64,000 bases of DNA from Lutibacter sp. A64. GTDB lineage: Bacteria > Bacteroidota > Bacteroidia > Flavobacteriales > Flavobacteriaceae. The translations under genes and the position numbers were made by a program. Below, piece after piece: positions 1 to 9,171 of this stretch. The stretch is taken from the NCBI RefSeq assembly GCF_022429565.1, contig NZ_CP092487.1:3118001-3182000 (forward strand). The letters run 5' to 3'. How positions within the stretch are numbered: the stretch's first letter is position 1; every line of letters starts with the position of its first letter. A model generated the notes under the pieces. It was not told the DNA's origin and searched no databases. It saw only the letters and a program-made list of their open reading frames with translations.

Positions 1-939
1 TACATAACCTTCAATAATATAATTAGAGTCAATTCCAAATTCAACCATTTCATTTTGATACATTTCAGTTATTTCTAAAAGAGAAACAGTTGGCGTTAAT
101 ACGTTAGAATAATCGCACCTTGGTTCTGTAAACTTTACATCATCTGTATCTCGAATATACAATTGAAAATCGTCGTAATAATTACTGAAAATTGCCACAA
201 CACTTCCTTTTCCTTCTGGTAATAATTCGTTTTTAAAATCGGAATAACCACTATTTCTTAGCAGTACTTCTCCTGTTAAATTACAATTGTTATTAAAACT
301 TTCTAGAGTTCTATTTTCTGTAGTAGAATTTTTAATATTTGCATACGCGTTTCCAAGTTCTGTAGTTTTAAATTGTACATTATCTATTCGAATTAACATT
401 TCTAGCATAGCTTCGCTAAGCTCATCAATTGTTACTTTCTTTGGAATAATTTCTGCCACTTCGCAAGAGCGAATAATATGGTTTTTAACTTCTAGTGAAG
501 GTATTCTGCCCAATTCTGTGTCTGTTGCTTTTCCTATTTGAATACTTCCAAAACTATAGCCAATTGCTAACCCTTTTAATTTTACATATACTTTTCGTCC
601 TACATTATAACTTGTGTAAATATCTGATTGATCTATCGATATTTTTATTGCTGCAGTCGGATTTTCTGGTTTGTCTTGTATAGAAAGTGATTTGTAAATA
701 TTACCAGATTTATCGTTAGAAACTACATAACCTTCAATAATTACATCGGTTTCTATTTTTGTTGCGCCACCAAAAGTGTACATGTCTTTTACTTGTGTAA
801 TGGTGTTTGTTGCTGTAATTTCGGGCTCGTTACAATCTACTTTCGGAGTTGAAAAACCATCATCTTTTACACAACTTAAATATAGACTTATTATAAGGAA
901 TAAAAATGTGGTAAATTTTAATCTTTTGAATTTATTCAT
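1..939 (-). CDS. DUF5689 domain surface lipoprotein (partial, 3' end outside window)
   Basis: The frame is open from the ATG at 937-939 to the left edge, giving 313 codons without a stop. The N-terminus is a lipoprotein signal with lipobox LYLSC (Cys23), so the protein should be lipid-anchored, probably in the outer membrane. Residues about 45-210 look like one DUF5689 unit: a beta-rich, OB-fold-like stretch beginning near VIIEGYVVSNDKSG. A second unit begins just before the edge (YIIEGYV). It starts 11 bp after the TonB receptor stop, so the two are probably co-transcribed as a receptor/surface-lipoprotein pair similar in layout to SusC/SusD. The ligand is not known from sequence. The lipoprotein call is firm; the domain name rests on recognition of the repeat pattern. 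Confidence 0.8.
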   Translation of the reverse strand, partial: MNKFKRLKFTTFLFLIISLYLSCVKDDGFSTPKVDCNEPEITATNTITQVKDMYTFGGATKIETDVIIEGYVVSNDKSGNIYKSLSIQDKPENPTAAIKISIDQSDIYTSYNVGRKVYVKLKGLAIGYSFGSIQIGKATDTELGRIPSLEVKNHIIRSCEVAEIIPKKVTIDELSEAMLEMLIRIDNVQFKTTELGNAYANIKNSTTENRTLESFNNNCNLTGEVLLRNSGYSDFKNELLPEGKGSVVAIFSNYYDDFQLYIRDTDDVKFTEPRCDYSNVLTPTVSLLEITEMYQNEMVEFGIDSNYIIEGYV

Positions 940-950
940 AGCGTTATATT

Positions 951-3704
951 TTAAAATCTTACATAAAAATTTAAATAGTACGAGGCTTTATTTCCGTACC
1001 AATATTTTGGACCAAAAATTGGTTTTTCTAATTGTTTATCTTGTTTTAATTCTGGATAATTAGATTTTCTAGATTGTTCAAAGCCACCTGTTTTAAAAAC
1101 TTCGCCTAAAACATTATTTATACCAATAAAAAAACCAGCATAGTATTGGTTTATCTTCCAAGATTTTCCTCCAACGGCATTTAATAAAAAAGCTTCTTCA
1201 AATTTTTCTTGTTTTAATAAAGCATCAATTTGATCTTGTGCTACTTCAACACCTGTTTCATCATTTATAAAAGGAACTCCATCTGCATCTGTATAAAAAT
1301 TATCGGTTCTTAATAAAGGTGAAATATCTAAATAATTATTGCGGAGTAAATTTCCATTTAGTTGAAACCACCAATAGTTTGGATCTCTATATTCAAAACC
1401 TAAAGAATAAGCTTCTTGTGGTGTTCCAGAAACTCGGTAATCTTTTAAATAAGCTGTTCCAAAATCACTACTTTCATCAATTAAACTTTCGGATTGTAAG
1501 TATAAATTGGGGTTGTTATTGTATGTAAATTGACCATAAGAACCTACAGCAATTAATTTTACTGAAGGCACAACTTGATACTCAAAACTGAGCTCCGCTC
1601 CAATATTTTTTTTAGATACACCTGTAATAATTTCGTTTACAAAATCTGCTTGGTCACCTAATAAGCCTTCGGCGAAAAAGAAAGATGTTTCTATGGCGTT
1701 TGTAAATTGTGTATAAAAACCAGTTATTCTGGCTTGTATTTTGGGATTTCTAAAAATATAATTTATGTCGCTAGTAATAACTTTTTCACTGGTTAAATTG
1801 GGTGTAATATTGTTATTTACTCTAGAGTTTGAAAATGTGGTTCTAATTGTTGGCGCATTTGAAACATAAGCGGTATTTAAATTAACCAAATGTCTTCCTG
1901 TTATTTTATAGGTAAACCCGCCTTTTAAGCTTATATCTGTAAAAGTTAGTTTTTCACTTTTTCCGAAGGAACTATTTGAATAAGTTCCATTTTTATACAA
2001 ACCATTTCGTTGATAATTTGTGTTTTTTAAGTTTAAAGCAACAAAATAATCGAGTTTGTTTTTAGAAAACTGTGCTTGTGTAAAGGCATTTGCAACGGAA
2101 GCATTTATTGTGTAATTGTATTGAAACTTATCGTTAACGGAAACCAATCTATCTGGGTTGTTTAAATCGTTTTGTCTTGCATCTCCTGTGGCATATTGAT
2201 CTAAATCTACAAAACCATTACCGCCTAATAAATCTAACATATTTGCATAATTATTAGAGGTTAAATTTTTAAATGAAATACCTGCATGTAAGTTTAAATT
2301 ACCATTTATATTTTTGGCGAAAACAGAGCTTAATGTGAGTTGATTATCATCAACCCTGTCTTCATATAAATAATATAAAGAGTTACCATTATCGGCATTT
2401 TTCTGATACATTTCTTGCCAATTTAATTGTCCGTTTTTTAAAAAATCTTGTTCTGTTAAATAGGCATTTGTATAGTCTAGATTATCTTCAAATTGTATAA
2501 AACTACTCGGTAAATATTTCCAATAAGTAGGATCTGGATTTGGGGTATTAAAATAACCCAATCTACTATTTCCAATATGTCCAAATTGATAGGCTAATGT
2601 AGTTTTTAAGGTAGTTCTATCTTTTTCATAATAATGACTCAACATTATAATTGGTTCAAAAATTTCTTTAATTCTTGAGTTTCTGTTATCGCCTTCTTGC
2701 GCTCCCCAATACGCATTGTATTGCATTCCTTTTAAGTTGTAAACTTCTTGAGTATTTGGTGAAGATTTTCCTCTGCGATTAAATGAAGTTATAGCTGTAA
2801 TATTTAAACTATGATTGTTATTTAGCTTTTTTTCAGCAGCAATAAATGCAGACCAAGCATTGTATGATGCCCCTTCAAAATATCCTTCTTGTGCATATCT
2901 TTTAGAAGCAGAAGCAACAAATGCCCAATTGTTTTTATTAAAACCTGTTGCATACATTGCCATAATACGCCCTGTATAACTTTTATTTGCTGAAGCAAAA
3001 GAGACTTTTCCTCCTGGGCGATATTCCGAAGCACGTGTGTTAAAATTTGTTGTTCCTAAAATGCCTCCAAAATTATTTTCTGAAGCTTGTATTCCATTAG
3101 AAAATTCTTGATTTCTAAAAACATCATTTAACCCGCCCCAATTACTCCATTGTGGCCTGCCATCGTACAATTTATTCATTTCAATACCATTAATTAAAAT
3201 AGAACCATAACTAGAATCGTATCCTCGGACTTTAAACCATGCTTGGCTAAAATTAAAAGAAGCAGCTCTTAAAAATGCGTCTTTAGAAGACTGAAATAAT
3301 CCAGCGGTATAATCTGAACTTCGTTCACCATCATCAAGAAAATCGTCGTCAGTTAAAACTATTAAGCTATTTTCATCTTCATTTATTACTATTTTAGATA
3401 CATAAATTACGCCTAAATTTAAAGTCTTATTTTCATCAATAATAATTGGAATTTTTTGTGATTGATAATCTTCAGAATTTATGTAAAGTATATAAGATCC
3501 TTTAGGTATATTTTCAATACTAAAATCACCATTTAAGTCAGTTTCAACAAAAAATAAATTATTTCCTAAAGTTATAGAAACACCTTTTAGTGGTTTTTTT
3601 GAGGTACTTTCAAGAACTTTTCCTTTAGTTGAAGAAGTGGTTTGTGCTTTTAAATTATAGCCATATACGAAGCACAAAAAACCTAAGATTATTAGCTTTT
3701 TCAT
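951..3704 (-). CDS. TonB-dependent outer-membrane receptor with carboxypeptidase-regulatory-like domain
   Basis: This is a large outer-membrane transporter, presumably importing a substrate with energy from TonB/ExbBD. I chose the ATG at 3704 (MKKLIILGFLCFVYG) because it begins a clean signal peptide; an in-frame ATG at 3728 would add eight residues. After the signal come a CarboxypepD_reg-like Ig-type domain (about residues 25-110, TKGKVLESTSKKPLKGVSI), a plug domain (RGYDSSYGSILINGIEMN, then GGILGTTNFNTRAS) and a long beta-barrel ending in the aromatic motif FYVRF. The length of about 917 aa is normal for the family. It is followed 11 bp later by the DUF5689 lipoprotein. A secreted phosphoesterase-type gene starts divergently at 4024, which suggests a nucleic-acid or phosphoester substrate, but this is inference only. 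Confidence 0.92.
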   Translation of the reverse strand: MKKLIILGFLCFVYGYNLKAQTTSSTKGKVLESTSKKPLKGVSITLGNNLFFVETDLNGDFSIENIPKGSYILYINSEDYQSQKIPIIIDENKTLNLGVIYVSKIVINEDENSLIVLTDDDFLDDGERSSDYTAGLFQSSKDAFLRAASFNFSQAWFKVRGYDSSYGSILINGIEMNKLYDGRPQWSNWGGLNDVFRNQEFSNGIQASENNFGGILGTTNFNTRASEYRPGGKVSFASANKSYTGRIMAMYATGFNKNNWAFVASASKRYAQEGYFEGASYNAWSAFIAAEKKLNNNHSLNITAITSFNRRGKSSPNTQEVYNLKGMQYNAYWGAQEGDNRNSRIKEIFEPIIMLSHYYEKDRTTLKTTLAYQFGHIGNSRLGYFNTPNPDPTYWKYLPSSFIQFEDNLDYTNAYLTEQDFLKNGQLNWQEMYQKNADNGNSLYYLYEDRVDDNQLTLSSVFAKNINGNLNLHAGISFKNLTSNNYANMLDLLGGNGFVDLDQYATGDARQNDLNNPDRLVSVNDKFQYNYTINASVANAFTQAQFSKNKLDYFVALNLKNTNYQRNGLYKNGTYSNSSFGKSEKLTFTDISLKGGFTYKITGRHLVNLNTAYVSNAPTIRTTFSNSRVNNNITPNLTSEKVITSDINYIFRNPKIQARITGFYTQFTNAIETSFFFAEGLLGDQADFVNEIITGVSKKNIGAELSFEYQVVPSVKLIAVGSYGQFTYNNNPNLYLQSESLIDESSDFGTAYLKDYRVSGTPQEAYSLGFEYRDPNYWWFQLNGNLLRNNYLDISPLLRTDNFYTDADGVPFINDETGVEVAQDQIDALLKQEKFEEAFLLNAVGGKSWKINQYYAGFFIGINNVLGEVFKTGGFEQSRKSNYPELKQDKQLEKPIFGPKYWYGNKASYYLNFYVRF

Positions 3705-4023
3705 TTGCATTTTTTTTACAAATAACAAAAAAATATTGAATTTAAAAAATATTTTTTTTAAAAACTTAAAATCAATATATTGACTTGTAGTGTTTTATAG
3801 ATTTAAATGGGATTGTTTTTAGAATTTATGACACCCGTTTTTTAATGAAAAAACAATTAGTAAAATAGTTATTAATTAGTAATTATAGATGTAAAAAGGC
3901 AGTTCAACTTATAATTTATTTCATCAATTCTATTCATTTTTTAGAAGCTTCAAGTTTTGGCTTAAAAATTGTTAGTAAATTAGCACAATTAAATTTCAAA
4001 TTTAACTCGATAAAAACATACAA

Positions 4024-5088
4024 ATGAAATATATTTTACAACTTTTTTTACCTTTTCTTTTTATTTCTAATGCACTTTTTGCACAAGAAAATTATCAAAT
4101 TAGAACTGTTGCTTTTTATAATTTAGAGAACTTATTTGATACTGAAAATGATACTTTAAAAAATGATGAAGCCAGTCCAATTATGGGAATGAAAGAAGGG
4201 CGCGAAGAAGTATATCAACAAAAGCTAGAAAACATGTCTAAGGTACTTGCTGAAATTGGAACTAAAGAAGCAAAAAAATCTGCAGCAATTATTGGTATTG
4301 CTGAAGTTGAAAACAGAAAAGTGATAGAAGATTTACTTGAAACTGATAATTTAAAAAATAAACAGTACGATATTATTCATTACGATTCTCCAGATTTAAG
4401 AGGAATTGATGTGGCATTATTATACAAACCAGCTTTTTTTAGACCTACACATCACGAAGTTTTTGAGTTAAAATTATGGGATGAAAATGGAATGCGTATT
4501 TATACCAGAGATCAGTTGTTAGTTTCGGGTTATTTAGATGATGAGTTAATTCATATAATTGTAAATCACTGGCCTTCTAGAAGAGGAGGAGAAGCAAAAA
4601 GTAGCCCTAAAAGAGAAAAAGCAGCGTATTTAGTTACCCAAATTATTGAAAAAATAAAATTAACAGATCCAAACCCTAAAGTTATAATTATGGGCGATTT
4701 AAATGATGATCCGCATAACGCAAGTTTAAAAAAAGTACTAAAAACTAAGTCTAAAAAAGCCGATGTTAAAGAAGGCGATATTTACAACCCAATGGAAGAT
4801 ATGTTTAGACGTGGACAAAACACATTGGTTTATAGAGATAAGATTAATTTATTCGATCAAATTATGTTTACTTCTCCGCTTTTAACTACTAAAAAGGATT
4901 ATTCTACATATAAAATGTATAAAGCAAACGTATTTAATCCTCAATATTTAACCACTCAAACTGGAAAATATAAAGGGTATCCACATAGAAGTTTTGCTGG
5001 TAGTAACTTTATTAATGGCTATAGCGATCACTATCCAGTTTATATCTATTTAATTAAAGAAACAAGCGCTAATCAACTAAAAAATTAA
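4024..5088 (+). CDS. secreted endonuclease/exonuclease/phosphatase family protein
   Basis: The protein has 354 aa with a signal peptide (MKYILQLFLPFLFISNALFAQ), so it is exported. The fold is the Mg-dependent EEP/DNase I type: NLENLFDTEND near the N-terminus, a metal-ligand Glu in IIGIAEVENR, the HWPSRRGGE motif, the GDLNDDP motif and the terminal catalytic SDHYPVY. Members hydrolyse phosphodiester or phosphomonoester bonds in DNA, RNA, lipids or sugar phosphates; the substrate cannot be read from the sequence. It is divergent from the TonB receptor/DUF5689 pair across a 295-bp AT-rich gap. A weak -7-like box (TAAATTAG, 3976-3983) lies about 40 bp upstream. The S9 peptidase gene follows 38 bp later. 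Confidence 0.9.
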   Translation: MKYILQLFLPFLFISNALFAQENYQIRTVAFYNLENLFDTENDTLKNDEASPIMGMKEGREEVYQQKLENMSKVLAEIGTKEAKKSAAIIGIAEVENRKVIEDLLETDNLKNKQYDIIHYDSPDLRGIDVALLYKPAFFRPTHHEVFELKLWDENGMRIYTRDQLLVSGYLDDELIHIIVNHWPSRRGGEAKSSPKREKAAYLVTQIIEKIKLTDPNPKVIIMGDLNDDPHNASLKKVLKTKSKKADVKEGDIYNPMEDMFRRGQNTLVYRDKINLFDQIMFTSPLLTTKKDYSTYKMYKANVFNPQYLTTQTGKYKGYPHRSFAGSNFINGYSDHYPVYIYLIKETSANQLKN

Positions 5089-5126
5089 ATATTAAATTTG
5101 CGTAGCAAAACTTAAAAAACGTAATA

Positions 5127-7034
5127 ATGACACAAAGAATAATAATGAGTATACTTCTTTCAATAACTTTTGCAAGTGCTTCTGCACAAGAAGTTATGAC
5201 ACCAAAAATGCTTTTAGAATTAAATAAAGTTTCTGCAAAAGGGATTTCAAAAGATGGAAAAAGTGTAATTTATAGCACTTCAAAATATAATGTTGCTGAA
5301 GATAAAAAAGTAACCACAGTATATCAAATTCCTATTGAAGGAGGTGTTCCTGTTGAAATAGCATCCTACAAAGATTTAATACTAAACAAAAATATTTCAC
5401 CTAATGGAGTTTATGAAATTTTTACGAAAGATGTAAAGCTTAAAAAAGTAACTGGTAAAGATTTTTATCCTGAAATTAAAAATTCAAATGTGCAGATTTA
5501 TGACGAATTAAATTACCGTCATTGGGATACTTGGGAAGATGGAGCCTACAGTCACGTATTTTATAAAACTACTGCAAACGGAGATGACGCTATTGATATT
5601 ATGCCAAACGAACCTTTTGATTGTCCACAAAAACCTTTTGGAGGATCGGAAGATTATTTGTGGAGTCCAGATAGCCAAAACATACTTTATGTAACAAAAA
5701 AATTAAGTGGAACAGCATATGCTACTAGTACAAATACAAATATTTACAGTTATAATTTAGCATCAAAAACTACAACCAATTTAACTGAAGAAAATAAAGG
5801 ATACGATACAAATCCGGCTTTTTCATCTAAAAATCAATTAGCTTGGTTGCAAATGAAAAGAGATGGTTACGAAGCTGATAAAAATGATATTATTGTTTTA
5901 ATTGATGGAGAAAAAGTAAATCTTACAGAAGATTGGGATGAAACCATTCATAGTTTTGCTTGGGACGAAAAAGGCGATAAAATTTACTTTATAGCTCCTA
6001 ATTTTGGAACCGTTCAACTTTTTGAAATTAAAATACCTACTTCTTCAAAAAAAATATTACAACCAAAACAACTTACAAACGGGCAATTTGATGTAAGTAG
6101 TATTGTAGGACAATCTAAAAACTTATTGGTGGTTAACCGTAGAGATATGAACCATGCAAATGAGTTGTATACGTACAATTTAAAAAATGGAGACTTAATA
6201 CAGCTTAGCCATGCAAATGATGCAACTTATAATTCAATAGCTTTAAGTAAGGTAGAAAAAAGAATGGTGAAAACTTCTGACGGAAAAGATATGTTAACCT
6301 GGGTAATTTACCCTCCAAATTTCGATCCTTCAAAAAAATATCCAACAATTTTATATTGTAAAGGTGGCCCACAAGGTCCATTAAGTCAATCGTATTCTTT
6401 TAGATGGAATTATCAATTAATGGCTGCAAATGGTTATATAATTGTAGCGCCAAGTAGAAGAGGAATGCCAGGTTTTGGGGTAGAATGGAACGAGCAAATT
6501 AGTAAAGATTATGGCGGACAAAATATGAAAGATTATTTAGCTGCAATTGACGATATTTCTAAAGAAAGTTATGTAGATACCGATAGATTAGGTTGTATTG
6601 GAGCTAGTTATGGAGGTTTTTCAGCATTTTATTTAGCTGGACATCACGAAGGAAGGTTTAAAAGTTTTATAGCTCATGACGGTATGTTTAATTTACGAAG
6701 TATGTACGGAACAACCGAAGAATTATTTTTTGTAAATTGGGATTTAGGTGGTCCTTATTGGGATAAAAATAATGCTGCAGCCCAAAAAACTTTTAATGAA
6801 TTTAATCCTGCTAATTATGTAGATAAATGGGACACTCCTATTTTAATAATTCAAGGAGCTAAAGATTACAGAGTTCCAGTTGGGCAAGGTTTAGAAGCGT
6901 TTCAAGCGGCTCAATTAAGAGGTATAAAAAGTAAATTACTGTACTTTCCAGAAGAAAATCATTGGGTTTTAAATGGGCAAAATAGCTTTATTTGGCATAC
7001 AGAATTTTATAAATGGCTAGAAGAAACATTGTAA
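5127..7034 (+). CDS. secreted S9 family serine peptidase (prolyl oligopeptidase/DPP IV type)
   Basis: The protein has 635 aa with signal peptide MTQRIIMSILLSITFASASAQ. The N-terminal two thirds form a WD/TolB-like propeller, which limits entry to small peptides. The C-terminal alpha/beta hydrolase carries the S9 triad: Ser494 in GASYGGF, Asp580 in GAKDYRVP and His612 in ENHWV. The family cleaves oligopeptides in the periplasm or outside the cell, often after proline or as dipeptidyl/acylaminoacyl peptidases; exact specificity is open. It lies 38 bp after the EEP gene and is probably co-transcribed with it. Its downstream side is the repeat cluster at 7085-7311. Confidence 0.93.
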   Translation: MTQRIIMSILLSITFASASAQEVMTPKMLLELNKVSAKGISKDGKSVIYSTSKYNVAEDKKVTTVYQIPIEGGVPVEIASYKDLILNKNISPNGVYEIFTKDVKLKKVTGKDFYPEIKNSNVQIYDELNYRHWDTWEDGAYSHVFYKTTANGDDAIDIMPNEPFDCPQKPFGGSEDYLWSPDSQNILYVTKKLSGTAYATSTNTNIYSYNLASKTTTNLTEENKGYDTNPAFSSKNQLAWLQMKRDGYEADKNDIIVLIDGEKVNLTEDWDETIHSFAWDEKGDKIYFIAPNFGTVQLFEIKIPTSSKKILQPKQLTNGQFDVSSIVGQSKNLLVVNRRDMNHANELYTYNLKNGDLIQLSHANDATYNSIALSKVEKRMVKTSDGKDMLTWVIYPPNFDPSKKYPTILYCKGGPQGPLSQSYSFRWNYQLMAANGYIIVAPSRRGMPGFGVEWNEQISKDYGGQNMKDYLAAIDDISKESYVDTDRLGCIGASYGGFSAFYLAGHHEGRFKSFIAHDGMFNLRSMYGTTEELFFVNWDLGGPYWDKNNAAAQKTFNEFNPANYVDKWDTPILIIQGAKDYRVPVGQGLEAFQAAQLRGIKSKLLYFPEENHWVLNGQNSFIWHTEFYKWLEETL

Positions 7035-7088
7035 TTTATAGTGAATTAAATATAACATAATAGGCTGTATAAAAAAATTAGAATCGTC

Positions 7089-7109
7089 ATTCTGAATTTA
7101 TTTCAGAAT
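7089..7109. repeat. small hairpin repeat ATTCTGAA-N5-TTCAGAAT
   Basis: A perfect 8-bp inverted repeat with a 5-nt loop. It is preceded by CGTC, so it reads as a short form of the CGTCATTC-type intergenic repeat seen again at 7232, 18161 and 29042. Confidence 0.7.
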
Positions 7110-7150
7110 CTAATTGTTGTTATTTTTTATATAAGCTTTTTATGAATCTT

Positions 7151-7215
7151 GTCATTCCTGTGAAAACAGGAATCCATACAGTGTGAAAATGGATTCCTGC
7201 CTACGCAGGAATGAC
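7151..7215. repeat. double-hairpin REP/dRS3-like element
   Basis: The structure is GTCATTCCTG-N6-CAGGAATCCA, 15 bases, then TGGATTCCTG-N6-CAGGAATGAC. Each half forms its own hairpin (CATTCCTG or GGATTCCTG pairing with CAGGAAT-type arms). The two halves are also inverted copies of each other, so the whole 65 bp is a palindrome. A half copy (TCCTattttcacAGGAATGAC) is present near 18239-18259. Confidence 0.8.
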
Positions 7216-7231
7216 AGACGTATTTAAAATT

Positions 7232-7311
7232 CGTCATTCTAAATTTATTTCAGAATCTCATCACAGTAGTAAACAATAATGATGAGAACCTAAATTAAGT
7301 TCAGGCTGACG
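7232..7311. repeat. long imperfect palindrome with 31-bp arms (CGTCATTC...CTGACG)
   Basis: The left arm is 7232-7262 and the right arm 7281-7311. Aligned by hand, 23 of 31 positions pair, including a perfect tip TCTCATC/GATGAGA around an 18-base loop. The left arm resembles the element at 18161-18190, which makes this a dispersed intergenic repeat rather than a private terminator. Confidence 0.75.
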
Positions 7312-7335
7312 GGTTTTCTACATAAAACCCTAAAT

Positions 7336-9033
7336 TTATTCCTCTTGAATATCCTTCAATAGCAATTGTAACGATGTATTTCCATTCCAATGATTTTCGT
7401 CTACATTAAACACCGCTTTAAACGGATTGCCATTGGTGGTTAATTCGTATTTATCTCCCATACTAAATCCAATAGCGTTAAATGTTTGTTGATGAACACC
7501 ATCTAAAATACATAATTTTAAATGCGATTGATCTGCGCCTACTTTTTTACCATAGCCATTATCGCGTAACCCACTAGCCATAAAAACAGGTTTTAAATTT
7601 TGAGGTCCAAAAGGAGCTAATTGATTAATAATTCTAAAGAATTTTGGTGTTATTTCTGAAAGTGAAATTTCTGTATCTATCAAAATTTCAGGGGTTCTTA
7701 GTTCTTCGGGTAAGGTGTTTTTTACAACTTCTTCAAATTTTGCTTTAAATTTTGGGTAATTTTCAATGGTTAATGTTAAACCGGCAGCATATTTATGTCC
7801 GCCAAATTGTTCAATAAATTCTGAGCATTGCTCCAAAGCGTCATATACATCAAAACCTTTAACAGAACGTGCAGAAGCAGCTAATTTATCGCCACTTTTT
7901 GTAAAAACTAATGTAGGTCTGTAATAGGTTTCTATCAGTCTAGAAGCAACAATTCCAATAACACCTTTGTGCCAATTTTCGGCATATACAACAGTTGAAA
8001 AGTTTTCAGTTTCATTGTTTTCTTCAATTTGTTGCAGGGCTTCAATAGTAATTGCTTTATCTAAATCTTTTCTTTCTGTGTTGTTTTTTTCAATTTCTGA
8101 AGCAAATTTTATGGCGGTATCAAAATCAATTTCCGTTAATAATTCAACGGCATAATTTCCGTGTTTAATTCTTCCAGCAGCATTAATTCTAGGTGCAATA
8201 ATAAAAACAACATCTGTAATTGTGAGTTCTTTTTTATCTATTTGATGAATCATTGCTTTAATTCCGGTTCTTGGATTTGTGTTTATAACTTGCAATCCAA
8301 AATAAGCCAACACCCTATTTTCACCTGTTATTGGAACAATATCTGCGGCAATTGCAGTAGCAACTAAATCTAAATATTGAATTAAATCATTTATGGTTTC
8401 ACCTCTCTTACTTCCTATTGCCTGAATTAATTTAAACCCAACACCACAACCACATAATTCTTTATAAGGATATTCACAATCTGAACGTTTTGGGTCTAAA
8501 ACCGCAACTGCATCAGGGATTTCATTTCCTGGTCTATGGTGATCACAAATAATAAAATCAATATCTTTTTCTTTGGCATAACTAACTTTTTCTAATGCTT
8601 TTATACCACAATCTAAGGCAATTATTAGTGAAAAATTATTGTCTTCAGCAAAATCAATACCCTTAAAAGAAACACCATAACCTTCTGCATATCTATCTGG
8701 AATATAAGTTGCAATATTTGGATAAATTGTTTTTAAATATGAGTAAAGTAGCGATACAGAAGTTGTTCCATCTACATCATAATCTCCATAAACTAGTATG
8801 TTTTCATTATTGGAAACTGCCAATTCAATACGAGCCACAGCTTTATCCATATCTTTCATTAAGAATGGATTGTGTAAATTATTTAAAGTAGGTCTAAAAA
8901 AGGCTTTTGCCTCATTAAAAGAGTGGATTCCACGTTGTACTAATAATTTAGCAATGGTATAATCAACACCTAATTTTTTTGCAAGGTTTGAAGTGATTAA
9001 TGAATCTGTTTCTGGTTTTATTTTCCATCGCAT
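7336..9033 (-). CDS. recJ: single-stranded-DNA-specific exonuclease RecJ
   Basis: RecJ degrades single-stranded DNA 5' to 3' in recombination and repair (RecF pathway, mismatch repair). The DHH-family motifs are clear: VYGDYDVDGTTS (motif I), IIALDCGIK (motif II) and IICDHHRPGNEIPDA (motif III). A DHHA1 region follows with GFDVYDALEQCSEFIEQFGGH, and the C-terminus is an OB-type domain. I prefer the ATG at 9033 (MRWKIKPETD), because this is where family members normally begin; an upstream ATG at 9051 would add six residues. The length of about 565 aa is usual. It follows a GT9 gene on the same strand after a 120-bp gap that contains a hairpin (9083-9106). Confidence 0.95.
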   Translation of the reverse strand: MRWKIKPETDSLITSNLAKKLGVDYTIAKLLVQRGIHSFNEAKAFFRPTLNNLHNPFLMKDMDKAVARIELAVSNNENILVYGDYDVDGTTSVSLLYSYLKTIYPNIATYIPDRYAEGYGVSFKGIDFAEDNNFSLIIALDCGIKALEKVSYAKEKDIDFIICDHHRPGNEIPDAVAVLDPKRSDCEYPYKELCGCGVGFKLIQAIGSKRGETINDLIQYLDLVATAIAADIVPITGENRVLAYFGLQVINTNPRTGIKAMIHQIDKKELTITDVVFIIAPRINAAGRIKHGNYAVELLTEIDFDTAIKFASEIEKNNTERKDLDKAITIEALQQIEENNETENFSTVVYAENWHKGVIGIVASRLIETYYRPTLVFTKSGDKLAASARSVKGFDVYDALEQCSEFIEQFGGHKYAAGLTLTIENYPKFKAKFEEVVKNTLPEELRTPEILIDTEISLSEITPKFFRIINQLAPFGPQNLKPVFMASGLRDNGYGKKVGADQSHLKLCILDGVHQQTFNAIGFSMGDKYELTTNGNPFKAVFNVDENHWNGNTSLQLLLKDIQEE

Positions 9034-9082
9034 AGCTATAATTTTCTTCAAAAATAAGTAAAATTAATTCGTTTTTTTGTTG

Positions 9083-9106
9083 TTAATAGTATTACCTAAC
9101 TATTAA
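9083..9106. repeat. inverted repeat TTAATAGT-N8-ACTATTAA
   Basis: Perfect 8-bp arms with an 8-bp spacer, located between the GT9 stop and the recJ start. It could be a weak hairpin at the end of the GT9 transcript or a protein-binding palindrome upstream of recJ. There is no T-run to make it a convincing intrinsic terminator. Confidence 0.4.
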
Positions 9107-9171
9107 TGTAGTACTAGGTGAGTATTAAAGATGTTAGTAATAGTTAAGCTTTTTTGTTTGAAAACAGCTTT

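Larger units (their letters stand above)
7035..7335. other. 301-bp non-coding region filled with inverted repeats
   Basis: This gap lies between the stops of the convergent S9 peptidase and recJ genes. It contains no convincing ORF. It holds three separate inverted-repeat units (7089-7109, 7151-7215, 7232-7311), entered individually. They could form strong hairpins in either transcript and so may act as terminators or mRNA 3'-end stabilisers. Confidence 0.8.

Noticed and set aside
9091..9171. Terminator for the GT9 gene
   Set aside because: The 9083-9106 hairpin has no T-run on either strand, so I do not call it an intrinsic terminator.
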